This document shows, piece after piece, positions 50,967 to 60,141 of a stretch of 64,000 nucleotides of DNA. Location of the stretch: the NCBI GenBank assembly GCA_020445765.1, contig JAGRFY010000019.1, positions 1 to 64,000 on the forward strand. Reading direction: 5' to 3'. Source of the DNA: Rhodocyclaceae bacterium. GTDB lineage: Bacteria; Pseudomonadota; Gammaproteobacteria; Burkholderiales; Rhodocyclaceae. The notes beneath the pieces are model-generated. The model saw nothing but the letters and a program-made list of their open reading frames with translations, had not been told where the DNA came from and did no database searches. Numbering within the stretch: the first letter of the stretch is position 1; every line of letters begins with the position of its first letter. The position numbers and the translations under genes are program-made.

Positions 50967-53317
50967 CCCGGCGGCCACTGATCGTCCTGCTCTGGCTGCT
51001 GCTGCTGGCGCTCTGCGTCACCGCCACCCTGCGCACGCGCTTCACGGCCGATCTGTCGGCCTTCCTGCCGCGAACGCCCACCGAACAGCAGGCACTTCTG
51101 GTCGACCTGCTGCGCGACGGCGTGGTCTCGCGCCTGCTGATGATCGGCGTCGAAGGCGCCGACGCCGACACCTGCGCCGCGGTCTCCCGCGAAATGGCCG
51201 GCACCATGCGCCGCGATACCCGATTCGCCTCGGTCAACAACGGCGACGGCAGCCACGCCGAGTTCGAGCGGCGTTGGGTGTTCGACAATCGCTACCTGCT
51301 GAGCCCAACGGTGACGCCGGCGCGCTTCACCGCCGACGGGCTCGCCGCCGCGATCGGACATGCGATCGAACTGCTGACGTCCTCTGCCGGCATGCTGGTC
51401 AAGCCGCTGATCGCGCACGATCCGACCCTCGAGACGCTGAGCGTGCTCGACGCCTTCGACGCCGGCTCGGGACCCCGCTCGGCGGGCGGCGTGTGGGCAT
51501 CGGCAGACGGCCGGCGGGCGCTGCTGCTGGCCACCACCCGCGTCAACGGTGCCGACACCGATGGCCAGCAGGCGACGATTGCCGCCCTGAGGGCGCACTT
51601 CGACGAAGCCCGGCGCGCACTCGGTGCCGGCGACGTCCGCCTGCTGGTCAGCGGACCCGCGGTGTTCGCGGTCGATGCGCGCGACACCATCCGCAACGAG
51701 GTCAAGCGCCTGTCGCTGATCGGTGCCAGCCTGATCATCTCGCTGCTGCTACTGGTCTATCGCTCGCCCACCGCCTTGCTGCTCGGTCTGGCGCCGGTGC
51801 TGACCGGGGCCCTGCTCGGCATCGTGGCAGTCGGGCTCGCCTTCGGCGAGGTTCACGGCGTCACCCTGGGTTTCGGCATCACCTTGATCGGCGAAGCCAT
51901 CGACTACGCGATCTACTTCTTCATCCAGGGCACATCGGCAGCCCGCGACGATTTCTGGCGCACCATCCGGCTCGGTGTCGTGACTTCGCTGTGCGGTTTC
52001 GGCGCGATGCTGCTGTCCGGCTTCCCAGGGCTCGCCCAGCTCGGGCTGTACTCCATGGCCGGTCTGATCGGCGCCGTCCTGACCACCCGCTACGTGCTGC
52101 CGTCGCTGGTACCGACGGGGTTCCGCGTGCGCGACGTCGCGCCGCTCGGCCGCCGCCTGGCGGGGCCGGCACTGGCTGCCGCGCGTCTTCGCTGGCCCGC
52201 AGCGGCGCTGGCGCTGGCGGCCCTGGTGTTCCTGTGGCAGCAGCGCGATCGCCTGTGGCATCACGAACTCTCGGCACTGAGCCCGGTACCGCTCGCCGCG
52301 CAGCAGCTCGATGCCATGCTGAGGGCCGATCTCGGCGCGCCCGACAACCGCTACCTGGTGGTGGCCACCGCCGACAGCGCCGAAGGCGCGCTGCAGCGGG
52401 CGGAAGCGCTGGTGCCGGTGCTGGAGCGTTTGCGGGAGGCCGGGCTCGTCGCCGCCTACGACAGCCCTGCACGTCTGCTGCCGAGCCGGCGCACGCAACA
52501 GCGACGGCAGGCCGCGCTGCCCGACAGCGCGCAGCTGCAAAGCCGCCTGCAACTGGCCACCGCCGGCTTGCCGCTGCGCCCGCAGCGGCTGCAAGGCTTC
52601 GTCGAAGATGTCGCCGCCGCCCGCGCGGGGCCACAGCTCGACCGACGATCGCTCGAAGGCAGCGTCGTCGCTCTCGCCCTCGATGCGCTGTTGATTCCCC
52701 AGGGCGGCCGCTGGCGTGCCCTGCTGCCGTTGTCGGCGCCGAGCGGAGATGCCGCGCACGACGGCGAACTCGACGCCGACGCGATCGCCCGCGCCATCGC
52801 CGACGCCGACGTGCCGGAAACCGTGTTCATCGATCTCGCCGACGAATCGCGACAAATGTATGCCGGCTACCTGCGGGAGGCCTGGGGCGCCGCGCTCGGT
52901 GGCGTGGCCGCGATCCTGCTGGTGTTGCTGGCGGCGCTGCGCAGCCCGCGCCGGGTGATGGCGCTGGCGCTGCCGCTGGCCGCCGCGGTCACCCTGATCA
53001 CCGCACTGGTGGTCCTCGCCGGCGAACGGCTGACGCTGCTTCACCTGGTCGGCATGCTGCTGGTCGGTGCGGTCGGATCCAACTATGCCCTGTTCTTCGT
53101 CACCGCCCGGGCGGCCAATGGTCTGCCACGGCCGGAAACGCTGGCATCCCTGCTGATCGCCAACCTCACGACCTTGTGCGGCTTCGGCGTGCTGGCGCTG
53201 TCGTCGGTGCCGGTGATGCACGCGATCGGCGTCATCGTCGGTCCGGGCGCGATGTTCGCGCTATGCTTTTCGGCGATGTTCGCCGCAAGACCCCGGGATG
53301 AATCCGCAACCCCCTGA
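50963..53317 (+). CDS. MMPL/RND-type exporter of the aryl polyene locus
   Basis: The 784-residue transporter has the RND pseudo-repeat layout: helix 1 at residues ~7-22, a large periplasmic domain, a block of five helices near residues 245-385, a second periplasmic domain, and a second block near 645-770. Segment G-F-G-I-T-L-I-G-E-A-I-D-Y in the first block is typical of MMPL family proteins. It should move the lipid-linked polyene out of the inner membrane, probably with the LolA-like partner. Its last 20 bases overlap the hydrolase gene. Confidence 0.92.
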   Translation: MTRRPLIVLLWLLLLALCVTATLRTRFTADLSAFLPRTPTEQQALLVDLLRDGVVSRLLMIGVEGADADTCAAVSREMAGTMRRDTRFASVNNGDGSHAEFERRWVFDNRYLLSPTVTPARFTADGLAAAIGHAIELLTSSAGMLVKPLIAHDPTLETLSVLDAFDAGSGPRSAGGVWASADGRRALLLATTRVNGADTDGQQATIAALRAHFDEARRALGAGDVRLLVSGPAVFAVDARDTIRNEVKRLSLIGASLIISLLLLVYRSPTALLLGLAPVLTGALLGIVAVGLAFGEVHGVTLGFGITLIGEAIDYAIYFFIQGTSAARDDFWRTIRLGVVTSLCGFGAMLLSGFPGLAQLGLYSMAGLIGAVLTTRYVLPSLVPTGFRVRDVAPLGRRLAGPALAAARLRWPAAALALAALVFLWQQRDRLWHHELSALSPVPLAAQQLDAMLRADLGAPDNRYLVVATADSAEGALQRAEALVPVLERLREAGLVAAYDSPARLLPSRRTQQRRQAALPDSAQLQSRLQLATAGLPLRPQRLQGFVEDVAAARAGPQLDRRSLEGSVVALALDALLIPQGGRWRALLPLSAPSGDAAHDGELDADAIARAIADADVPETVFIDLADESRQMYAGYLREAWGAALGGVAAILLVLLAALRSPRRVMALALPLAAAVTLITALVVLAGERLTLLHLVGMLLVGAVGSNYALFFVTARAANGLPRPETLASLLIANLTTLCGFGVLALSSVPVMHAIGVIVGPGAMFALCFSAMFAARPRDESATP

Positions 53318-53972
53318 GCTCGAACGCATCGACCTGCGGCCGGACGCCGCGGCGGCCGGCGACGTCCTGCTGGTGCTGCTTGCCGGCGCCTACGACGCGC
53401 CGGCACGCTTTATCGACCACGGCCTCGACACCGACTGCCGCGACGCCGGCTTCGGTGCCGCCCTGTGCCTCGTCGGAACCGATCTCGACGCCGTCACCGA
53501 CGGACGCATGATCGAGGCGCTGCGGCGCCAGGTGATCGAGCCGGCGCGTACGATCGGGGTGGGCCGCATCGTGCTCGGCGGCATCTCGATCGGCGCCATG
53601 ACCGCCCTGCAGTACCACGATGCTTGCCCGGCCGACGTCGACGAGCTGTTGCTGCTGGCGCCGTATCCGGGCAATCGCGCCATCACCGCCGAGATCTCGG
53701 CAGCCGGCGGCGTTCACGCCTGGCAGCCGGGCCGGTTGCCGGCCGACGCCGGTGAACTTCGCAGCTGGCGCGCGCTGAAGCGACTCGCCGGCCACGGCGC
53801 CGTGCCGGCATGGCTCGGTTACGGCAACGACGATCGCTTCGCCGACGCCCACAAAATGATGGCGGGCGCGTTGCCGGCCGAGCGGGTGTGTGCGCTGCCT
53901 GGCGGACACAGCTGGCCTGTCTGGCGCCGGCTCTGGCGCGCCTGGATGGCCGCTGACGGGGAGGGGCGATGA
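53298..53972 (+). CDS. Alpha/beta-hydrolase-like protein of the aryl polyene locus
   Basis: The 224-residue protein shows a hydrolase nucleophile elbow G-G-I-S-I-G-A-M near residue 95, an acid candidate in Y-G-N-D-D-R-F near 177 and a His in P-G-G-H-S-W near 205. The full triad is therefore plausible. It has no signal peptide and should act in the cytoplasm, perhaps as an editing thioesterase that frees stalled acyl chains from the carrier (inference). It overlaps the exporter and the deacetylase genes. Confidence 0.82.
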   Translation: MNPQPPELERIDLRPDAAAAGDVLLVLLAGAYDAPARFIDHGLDTDCRDAGFGAALCLVGTDLDAVTDGRMIEALRRQVIEPARTIGVGRIVLGGISIGAMTALQYHDACPADVDELLLLAPYPGNRAITAEISAAGGVHAWQPGRLPADAGELRSWRALKRLAGHGAVPAWLGYGNDDRFADAHKMMAGALPAERVCALPGGHSWPVWRRLWRAWMAADGEGR

Positions 53973-54778
53973 ATCCGCCGCGACGCTGGCGTCCGGCACC
54001 GTTCCTGATCGCCTCCGGACTGCTGCATGTCACCGCCTTGGCAGCCTTGCCGATCTGGCCGCAGCAGTGGGCGTGGCTGCTGGCTGCAGTGGTCGGCAAC
54101 CACGCGGTGCTGACCGCCGCCGGCCTGTGGCCGCGCAGCTGTCTTCTCGGCCCCAACCTGCGCCGATTGCCGGCGTCCGCGGCCGGCCGCCGGCAGATCG
54201 CGATCACGATCGACGATGGACCCGACCCCGAGATCACGCCCCAGGTACTCGATCTGCTGGATCGCCACGGCGCCCGCGCCAGCTTCTTCTGCATCGGTGC
54301 CCGCGCCGAGGCCCATCCCGAACTGGTCACCGAGATCGTCCGTCGCGGCCACAGCGTCGAGAACCACAGCCAGCATCATCGCCATCACTTTTCCCTGCTC
54401 GGGCCGAGCGGAATGCGCACCGAGATCGCGGCCGCCCAGACCACCCTGGCGCGAATCGCCGGCTGCCCACCGCGTTTCTTCCGGGCGCCCGCTGGCCTGC
54501 GCAACCCGTTTCTCGAGCCGGTGCTTGCGGCCCTCGGGCTGGACCTCGCAAGCTGGACCCGGCGCGGCTTCGACACCCGCATCCAGGATGCCGACCGCGT
54601 GCTGGCCCGGCTGCTCCGGGATCTCGCCGCCGGCGACATCCTGTTGCTCCACGACGGCCACGCCGCCCGCAATGCGGTCGACGGCCGCGCGGTGATCCTC
54701 GAAGTGTTGCCACGGCTGCTGGCTGCCCTCGACACCGCCGGCCTGCGCGCGGTATCGCTGCGCGAGGGCATGACGTGA
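53969..54778 (+). CDS. NodB-type polysaccharide deacetylase with N-terminal membrane segments
   Basis: The 269-residue protein has two hydrophobic segments (about residues 12-28 and 33-52) and then a NodB domain. The metal and catalytic motifs are T-I-D-D-G-P-D-P near residue 75, the H-x3-H in N-H-S-Q-H-H-R-H-H near 130, R-A-P-A-G-L-R near 167 and the final L-L-H-D-G-H near 230. All key residues are kept. Deacetylases of this type remove N- or O-acetyl groups from sugars; here a glycolipid form of the pigment is a likely substrate (inference). Confidence 0.9.
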   Translation: MNPPRRWRPAPFLIASGLLHVTALAALPIWPQQWAWLLAAVVGNHAVLTAAGLWPRSCLLGPNLRRLPASAAGRRQIAITIDDGPDPEITPQVLDLLDRHGARASFFCIGARAEAHPELVTEIVRRGHSVENHSQHHRHHFSLLGPSGMRTEIAAAQTTLARIAGCPPRFFRAPAGLRNPFLEPVLAALGLDLASWTRRGFDTRIQDADRVLARLLRDLAAGDILLLHDGHAARNAVDGRAVILEVLPRLLAALDTAGLRAVSLREGMT

Positions 54779-55488
54779 GCGCAAAGGCGCCGGCCGTGCT
54801 GGTCGACCGGGCGGCCGCCCTCTATCGCCCCTGTGGTCCCGCGGCGTGGCGCATCGCCCGCGGCAAGTATCGTGGCGACCCGATGTTCACGGCCTTGCTC
54901 GACCCGAGCTTGCTGCCCGACCGGGCGCGGATTCTGGACCTCGGTTGCGGCAAGGGGCTGGTAGCGGCCTGGCTCGGCGCCGCGGCTGCCCTTTGCCGCG
55001 AGGCCGCGTGGCCTGACACGCTCCCGCGACCGCCGATGTATGCTGCCTACCATGGCATCGAACGCGTGCCCGGCGACGTCGCGATCGCTGCCCGCGCACT
55101 TGCCGGACAGCCGCATGTCGCCGTTGCAATCGGGGATCTGCGCCAGTCGGCGCTGCCTTCGGCAGACGTCGTCCTGCTGCTCGACGTCCTTCATTACCTG
55201 GAACCCCAGGCCCAGCATCGCCTTCTGGCGCGCGTGCGCGACGCCCTGCCGCCGGACGGACTGCTGCTGCTCAGGGTCGGCGATGCCGCCGCCGGCGCCG
55301 GCTACCGTTTCAGCACCGTGGTCGATCGCCTGGTATGCCTCGCCCGCGGCCAGCCGACCCGCCTCTACGGGCGATCCCTTGTTGCCTGGTGCCAGTTGCT
55401 GAAGCAGCTCGACCTCGATGTCGCCAGCCGCCCGATGAGCCAGGGCACGCCGTTCGCCAATGCCGTGCTGTTGGCACGGCCCCGGTGA
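54775..55488 (+). CDS. SAM-dependent methyltransferase of the aryl polyene locus
   Basis: This 237-residue class I methyltransferase has the SAM-binding motif I-L-D-L-G-C-G-K-G near residue 55 and the post-II segment V-V-L-L-L-D-V-L-H-Y near 132. In aryl polyenes the head-group hydroxyl or ring is often methylated, so O- or C-methylation of the aryl head is the natural guess. A GTG start overlaps the deacetylase stop (GTGA). A 49-base gap with a TGCTAGAAT extended -10 (55502-55510) follows and might give the later genes their own promoter. Confidence 0.88.
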   Translation: MSAKAPAVLVDRAAALYRPCGPAAWRIARGKYRGDPMFTALLDPSLLPDRARILDLGCGKGLVAAWLGAAAALCREAAWPDTLPRPPMYAAYHGIERVPGDVAIAARALAGQPHVAVAIGDLRQSALPSADVVLLLDVLHYLEPQAQHRLLARVRDALPPDGLLLLRVGDAAAGAGYRFSTVVDRLVCLARGQPTRLYGRSLVAWCQLLKQLDLDVASRPMSQGTPFANAVLLARPR

Positions 55489-55537
55489 ATCGCCGGGGCT
55501 TTGCTAGAATCCGGCCATCGACCGCGACCTTGCGCTC

Positions 55538-56764
55538 TTGAAGCCCGTACCGCTCACCCATTTCACCGCGACCAGCTGCATCGGTAACGGACTCGCCGCG
55601 ACCCGGGCAGCCTTGCTCGCGGGCGCCAGCGGCCTGCGGCCCTGTGATTTCGACGACGCCGAACTGTCCACCTGGATCGGCCGCGTCGCCGCGGTCGATG
55701 CCGTCGAACTGCCGCCGGCGCTGTCCCGCTTCGATTGCCGCAACAACCGTCTCGCCCTGCTCGGCCTCCAACAGGACGGCTTCGCCGCTGCCGTGCGCGC
55801 CGCCGCCGATCGCTACGGGCCGTCCCGCGTTGCGGTGATCCTCGGCACCAGTACCTCCGGCATCCTGACCACCGAGCTGGCGTATCGCCGTCGGGATCCG
55901 GCAAGTGGCGCGCTGCCCACCGCCTTCGACTATCGCGGCACCCACAACGTCAATTCGGTAGTCGAGTTCGTGCGCGCCGTCTGCGACCTGTCCGGCCCCG
56001 CGCTGGCGGTGTCCTCGGCCTGCTCGTCGAGCGCCAAGGTGTTCGCCACCGCGGCACGCATGATCGCCGCCGGCCTGGTCGATGCCGCCGTCGTCGGTGG
56101 CGTCGACTCACTGTGCCTGACGACGCTGTACGGCTTCAACTCGCTCGAATTGCTGTCGACCGAACCGTGCCGGCCGTTCGACGTGGCCCGCCGTGGCATC
56201 TCGATCGGCGAGGCCGCGGCCTTCGGCTTGCTGCAGCGCCTGCCGGAAGGCCCAGCGGACGGCAGCGTGGTGCTCACTGGCTATGGCGAATCGAGCGACG
56301 CCCACCACATGTCGGCGCCGCATCCGGAGGGACTCGGTGCGCGCCTGGCGATGAGCGCGGCACTGGCGCGGGCCGGGCTCGCTGCCGCCCAGATCGATTA
56401 CATCAACCTTCACGGCACCGCGACCCCGAGCAACGATGCGGCCGAGGGCGCCGCAGTTCGAGAGCTGTTCGGTGATCGCACGCCGGCCAGTTCGACCAAG
56501 GGCTACACGGGTCATACGCTCGGCGCCGCCGGCGCCCTCGAGGCAGTGATCTCTGCGATCGCGCTGCAGCAGGACCTGATGCCGGGCAGTGCCGGCACCG
56601 GCGCGGTCGATCCGTCGATCGGCATCGACGTCCTGATCGAGGGCCGCGGTCGACCGCTGCATCACGTGCTGACCAATTCCTTCGGCTTCGGCGGCACCAA
56701 TGCCAGCCTGATCCTCAGCAAGGTCGAAGCATTGCCGCTCGGCGCTCGGAGGGCCATGCCGTGA
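55538..56764 (+). CDS. Beta-ketoacyl-ACP synthase, second copy (ApeO-like)
   Basis: The 408-residue condensing enzyme keeps the catalytic triad: Cys in S-S-A-C-S-S-S-A near residue 163, His in L-H-G-T-A-T near 293 and His in Y-T-G-H-T-L-G near 328. TTG is the apparent start. It is followed, with a four-base overlap, by a ketosynthase-like protein without an active site, the pair expected for a KS/chain-length-factor heterodimer that builds the polyene. The C-terminal N-S-F-G-F-G-G-T-N is standard. Confidence 0.92.
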   Translation: MKPVPLTHFTATSCIGNGLAATRAALLAGASGLRPCDFDDAELSTWIGRVAAVDAVELPPALSRFDCRNNRLALLGLQQDGFAAAVRAAADRYGPSRVAVILGTSTSGILTTELAYRRRDPASGALPTAFDYRGTHNVNSVVEFVRAVCDLSGPALAVSSACSSSAKVFATAARMIAAGLVDAAVVGGVDSLCLTTLYGFNSLELLSTEPCRPFDVARRGISIGEAAAFGLLQRLPEGPADGSVVLTGYGESSDAHHMSAPHPEGLGARLAMSAALARAGLAAAQIDYINLHGTATPSNDAAEGAAVRELFGDRTPASSTKGYTGHTLGAAGALEAVISAIALQQDLMPGSAGTGAVDPSIGIDVLIEGRGRPLHHVLTNSFGFGGTNASLILSKVEALPLGARRAMP

Positions 56765-57582
56765 GCGAAGCCCGAACCGACGTGCCGCTGACTGCCTGGA
56801 TCGACGGCGTCGCGCTGTTCGCGCCGGGCCTGGCCGGCTGGCCAGCGGGCCGGCACGTGCTGTCCGGCGGCAGTTTCGTTGCCGCTCCGACCGAGATTCC
56901 CAAGCTTGCGGTGCTGCCGCCGGCCGAACGCCGGCGGGTCGGGACAGTGGTGCGGCTGGCACTGGCCACCGGGCTCGCCGCCTGCGAATCGGCGTCGGCC
57001 GATCCCGCCGAACTGCCGTCGGTGTTCGCCTCTTCCGGTGGCGACGGCAGCAACTGCCATGCAATCTGCGAAACCCTGGCCTCGAGGGATCGTCTGATCT
57101 CGCCGATCCGCTTTCACAATTCGGTCAATAACGCGGCCTCCGGTTACTGGGGCATCGCCACCGGTGCAATGGCCCCGTCGGCGATCGTGTCGGCCTTCGA
57201 CGGCAGTTTCGCTGCCGGCCTGCTCGAAGCACTGGTCCAGCTGGCGACGCCGGCCGAAACTGCCGGGCGCCTGGTACTGGTCGCCTACGACGTACCCTAT
57301 CCGCAGCCGTTGCAGGCGACGCGGCCGATGGACGACGCCTGCGGCATCGGGTTGGTGCTGCACGACCGCGAAGCCGCGCACAGCGTCGCCCGCATCACGC
57401 TCGACACCACGACCGAAGCGCCGACGACGATGGACGACCCACGGCTCGAGGCCGTCCGCACCGGCAATCCGATCGCCCGCGGCCTGCCGCTGCTCGCTGC
57501 CCTTGCCGCCGGCGGCTCGCGCCGCGTGGTACTGCCGATCCACGAGCAGCTCGGCCTCGCCGTGACGGTGGCGGCGCGATGA
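56761..57582 (+). CDS. Ketosynthase-like chain-length factor (ApeC-like)
   Basis: The 273-residue protein matches the N-terminal half of ketosynthases (N-S-V-N-N-A-A-S-G-Y-W near residue 120) but is far shorter and has no Cys nucleophile at the active-site position, where A-F-D-G-S-F-A occurs. Family members pair with an active ketosynthase to set chain length. The GTG start overlaps the upstream ketosynthase stop, which fits a 1:1 complex. It also overlaps the dehydratase gene by four bases. Confidence 0.9.
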   Translation: MSEARTDVPLTAWIDGVALFAPGLAGWPAGRHVLSGGSFVAAPTEIPKLAVLPPAERRRVGTVVRLALATGLAACESASADPAELPSVFASSGGDGSNCHAICETLASRDRLISPIRFHNSVNNAASGYWGIATGAMAPSAIVSAFDGSFAAGLLEALVQLATPAETAGRLVLVAYDVPYPQPLQATRPMDDACGIGLVLHDREAAHSVARITLDTTTEAPTTMDDPRLEAVRTGNPIARGLPLLAALAAGGSRRVVLPIHEQLGLAVTVAAR

Positions 57583-58013
57583 TCCACGATCAGACCTGGC
57601 TGGCCGCCCACCTGCCGCACCGAGGGTCGATGTGCCTGCTCGACAGCGTCGAACAGTGCGACAGCCAGCGCATCGTGTGCACTGCCACCAGCCATCGGCG
57701 CGCCGACAATCCACTGATCCGGAATGGCCGGCTAGGCATCGCGATCGGTGTCGAATACGCCGCTCAGGCCATGGCCGCGCACGGTGCGATGCTGAGCGCG
57801 GGCGGCCGCCCGCGCGTCGGCTACGTCGCCAGCGTCCGTTCGCTCGATTTGCTGGCCGAGCGACTCGATCAGCCGCTAAGCCTCGAAATCGTCGCCGAAC
57901 GCCTGTCCGGCGACGACGACAACATTCTCTATCGCTTCGAGGTCGGCGCCGGCGGACGACCGCTGCTGCGCGGACGCGCGGCCGTGGTGTTGCGCGCCGG
58001 GGTCGGGCAGTGA
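57579..58013 (+). CDS. Hot-dog 3-hydroxyacyl-ACP dehydratase (ApeP-like)
   Basis: The 144-residue hot-dog protein has H-L-P-H-R-G-S-M-C-L-L-D near residue 11 (catalytic His) and the helix with acidic residue V-E-Y-A-A-Q-A-M near 63. It should dehydrate the hydroxy intermediates to form the conjugated polyene, probably in complex with the short dehydratase at 49159-49449. It overlaps its neighbours by four bases each. Confidence 0.9.
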   Translation: MIHDQTWLAAHLPHRGSMCLLDSVEQCDSQRIVCTATSHRRADNPLIRNGRLGIAIGVEYAAQAMAAHGAMLSAGGRPRVGYVASVRSLDLLAERLDQPLSLEIVAERLSGDDDNILYRFEVGAGGRPLLRGRAAVVLRAGVGQ

Positions 58014-58732
58014 GCCGGCGGGCCCTGGTCACCGGCGGCAGTGGCGGCATCGGCGCGGCGATCTGCCGGCGCCTGGCGGCCGAAGGTTGCGAACTGCTGG
58101 TCCATGCCAACGCCAGGCCGGATGCCGCGCAGCGGGTGGTCGACGACATCGCCGCTGCCGGTGGCCGCGCGCGCACCGTCTGCTTCGACCTCGCCGACGA
58201 CCAGGCCTGCACCGACGCCATCGACGCGATCCTCGCCGAAGGAGCGGTCCAGGTGCTGGTGAATAACGCCGGTATTCACGACGACGCGGTGATGCCGGGC
58301 ATGAGCCCAAGCCAGTGGCAACGGGTGATCGACGTCAATCTCAACGGATTCTTCCGGGTCACCCAGCCCCTGCTGCTGCCGATGATCCGCAGCCGCTGGG
58401 GACGCATCGTCAATATCACCTCGGTGGCCGCAGTGATCGGCAATCGCGGTCAGGTGAACTACGCCGCGGCCAAAGGTGCCCTGCACGCCGCCACCCGTTC
58501 GCTGTCGCTCGAGCTGGCCTCGCGCGGCATCACCGTCAACGCCGTGGCGCCCGGCATCATCGACACCGGCATGAGCGATCGCGCCTTCGACGCCGATGCG
58601 ATCGCGCGACTGGTGCCGATGAAGCGCAGCGGCCGGGCCGACGAAGTGGCCGATCTGGTGGCGTTCCTCGCGTCCGACCGGGCCGCCTACATCACCGGCC
58701 AGGTCATTTCGATCAACGGCGGAATGGCCTGA
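58010..58732 (+). CDS. 3-oxoacyl-ACP reductase, FabG type (ApeQ-like)
   Basis: This 240-residue short-chain dehydrogenase reduces the beta-keto group with NADPH. The cofactor motif T-G-G-S-G-G-I-G near residue 8, N-N-A-G-I near 85 and the catalytic Ser, Y-A-A-A-K (Tyr and Lys near 150-154) and I-N-G-G-M at the C-terminus are all present. The GTG start overlaps the dehydratase stop. It completes the reductive cycle of the polyene synthase. Confidence 0.95.
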   Translation: MSRRALVTGGSGGIGAAICRRLAAEGCELLVHANARPDAAQRVVDDIAAAGGRARTVCFDLADDQACTDAIDAILAEGAVQVLVNNAGIHDDAVMPGMSPSQWQRVIDVNLNGFFRVTQPLLLPMIRSRWGRIVNITSVAAVIGNRGQVNYAAAKGALHAATRSLSLELASRGITVNAVAPGIIDTGMSDRAFDADAIARLVPMKRSGRADEVADLVAFLASDRAAYITGQVISINGGMA

Positions 58733-58737
58733 GCGCA

Positions 58738-59394
58738 GTGGCCGCCTGGACCACACGGCTGTGGCCTCGCGTACGCCCCAACTTCCTGCTCAAGGCGGTC
58801 GGCATCACCGGCTTCATGACGCTGTTCTTCATTGCCTATTTCCACCTGCTCAACCATCCGGTCCGTCCGGTGACGGCGATGCCGCTGACCGTCGTCGACC
58901 ACACGCTGCCCTTCCTGCCGGCGGCCCTGCCGCTCTACATGAGCCTGTGGCTGTATGTCAGCCTGCCGCCGACACTGATCGCCGGGCGCCGCGAACTCGA
59001 GCGCTACGGCGCCGCGATCGCCATGGTGTGCGTCGCCGGCCTTGCCTGCTTTCTGCTGTGGCCGACCGCGGTGCCGGCCATGCGCCTCGATTGGCAGGGA
59101 TTTCCCGGTTCCGACCTGCTGCAGGGGATCGACGCCGCCGGCAACGCCTGCCCATCGCTGCACGTCGCCACGGCAGCGTTTTCCGGGGTCTGGCTGGATC
59201 GTCAGTTGCGGGATCTGGCCGCACCGCACGTGGCCCGCGTGCTCAGCGCACTGTGGGGATTCGGCATCGTGTTGTCGACCCTGTTGACCCGCCAGCATGT
59301 ATTCCTAGACGTCGCCGCCGGCACCGTGCTCGGACTTGCCGGTGCGATGCTGCTGGCGGCGTGGGAGGCACGCCGCGCATCAGTGGCGGCGTAG
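58738..59394 (+). CDS. PAP2-family membrane phosphatase
   Basis: The 218-residue integral membrane protein has about five to six helices and the PAP2 motifs C-P-S-L-H-V-A near residue 140 and T-R-Q-H-V-F-L-D near 183, with the conserved Arg, His and Asp. Family members remove phosphate from lipids such as phosphatidate or undecaprenyl diphosphate. It may process a phospholipid acceptor of the pigment (inference). The GTG at 58738 starts five bases after the reductase; its 3' end overlaps the convergent glycosyltransferase by 15 bases. Confidence 0.85.
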   Translation: MAAWTTRLWPRVRPNFLLKAVGITGFMTLFFIAYFHLLNHPVRPVTAMPLTVVDHTLPFLPAALPLYMSLWLYVSLPPTLIAGRRELERYGAAIAMVCVAGLACFLLWPTAVPAMRLDWQGFPGSDLLQGIDAAGNACPSLHVATAAFSGVWLDRQLRDLAAPHVARVLSALWGFGIVLSTLLTRQHVFLDVAAGTVLGLAGAMLLAAWEARRASVAA

Positions 59395-60141
59395 GCGTCG
59401 CAGCAGCAGGTTCGGCAGGCGCAGCACGAAGCCGAATACCAGCCGGATGTGCATCCAGGTCAGCAGGACGTTGTCGCGCAGGTAGTTGAAATGCGACACC
59501 CCGCCCTCGTCGGCACTGGGATAGCGCACCGGCGCCGGCAGGTTGACCGGTGCTACGCCGCGCCAGGCCAGCCGCACCACGGCCTCCGGGTCGAAGTCGA
59601 AGCGGCGCATCCAGCGATGGCGATGCATGACGTCGACCAGCGGCGCGATCGGATAGACCCGGAAGCCGTACAGCGAATCGCCGATGCCGACACCCAGGGT
59701 CTCGAGATTGGCCCACCAGTTGGAGATGCGACGCCCGCGTACACGGATCATCGGCGCATCGTCGCCGAATACCGGCATGCCGAGGATCATCGCCTCGGGA
59801 CGGGCCTGCGACGCGGCCATGAACGGTCCGATTTGATCGGCCGGATGCTGGCCATCGGAGTCCATCAACAGCGCATGGCTGAAACCGGCCGCGGCCGCGG
59901 TCTCCAGACCGCTCAGCACGGCCGCACCCTTGCCGCGGTTGTCGGGCAGCACGATCACCCGCAGGCCGGGATCGGCATCTGCCAGCCGGAGCAGCCGCTC
60001 CGGGGTACCGTCGGTACTGCCGTCGACCACGATCCACACTGGCGTCCATTGCGCACGCGCGTCGGCGACCGTGTCGAACACCTTCTCGCCAGGGTTGTAA
60101 CTGGGGATCAGCACCAGATGGGTGGAGGACCCGATCGTCAT
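59380..60141 (-). CDS. Family 2 glycosyltransferase (DPM1-like)
   Basis: The 253-residue GT-A enzyme shows the nucleotide-sugar region I-P-S-Y-N-P-G-E near residue 12, V-D-G-S-T-D-G-T near 39 and the metal-binding D-S-D-G-Q-H-P near 93. The C-terminal part has the R-R-F-D-F-D-P-E segment and a hydrophobic Leu-rich tail, as in polyprenyl-phosphate or lipid glycosyltransferases. It likely glycosylates the lipid part of the pigment. The start overlaps the upstream acyltransferase stop (ATGA). Confidence 0.9.
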   Translation of the reverse strand: MTIGSSTHLVLIPSYNPGEKVFDTVADARAQWTPVWIVVDGSTDGTPERLLRLADADPGLRVIVLPDNRGKGAAVLSGLETAAAAGFSHALLMDSDGQHPADQIGPFMAASQARPEAMILGMPVFGDDAPMIRVRGRRISNWWANLETLGVGIGDSLYGFRVYPIAPLVDVMHRHRWMRRFDFDPEAVVRLAWRGVAPVNLPAPVRYPSADEGGVSHFNYLRDNVLLTWMHIRLVFGFVLRLPNLLLRRLRRH

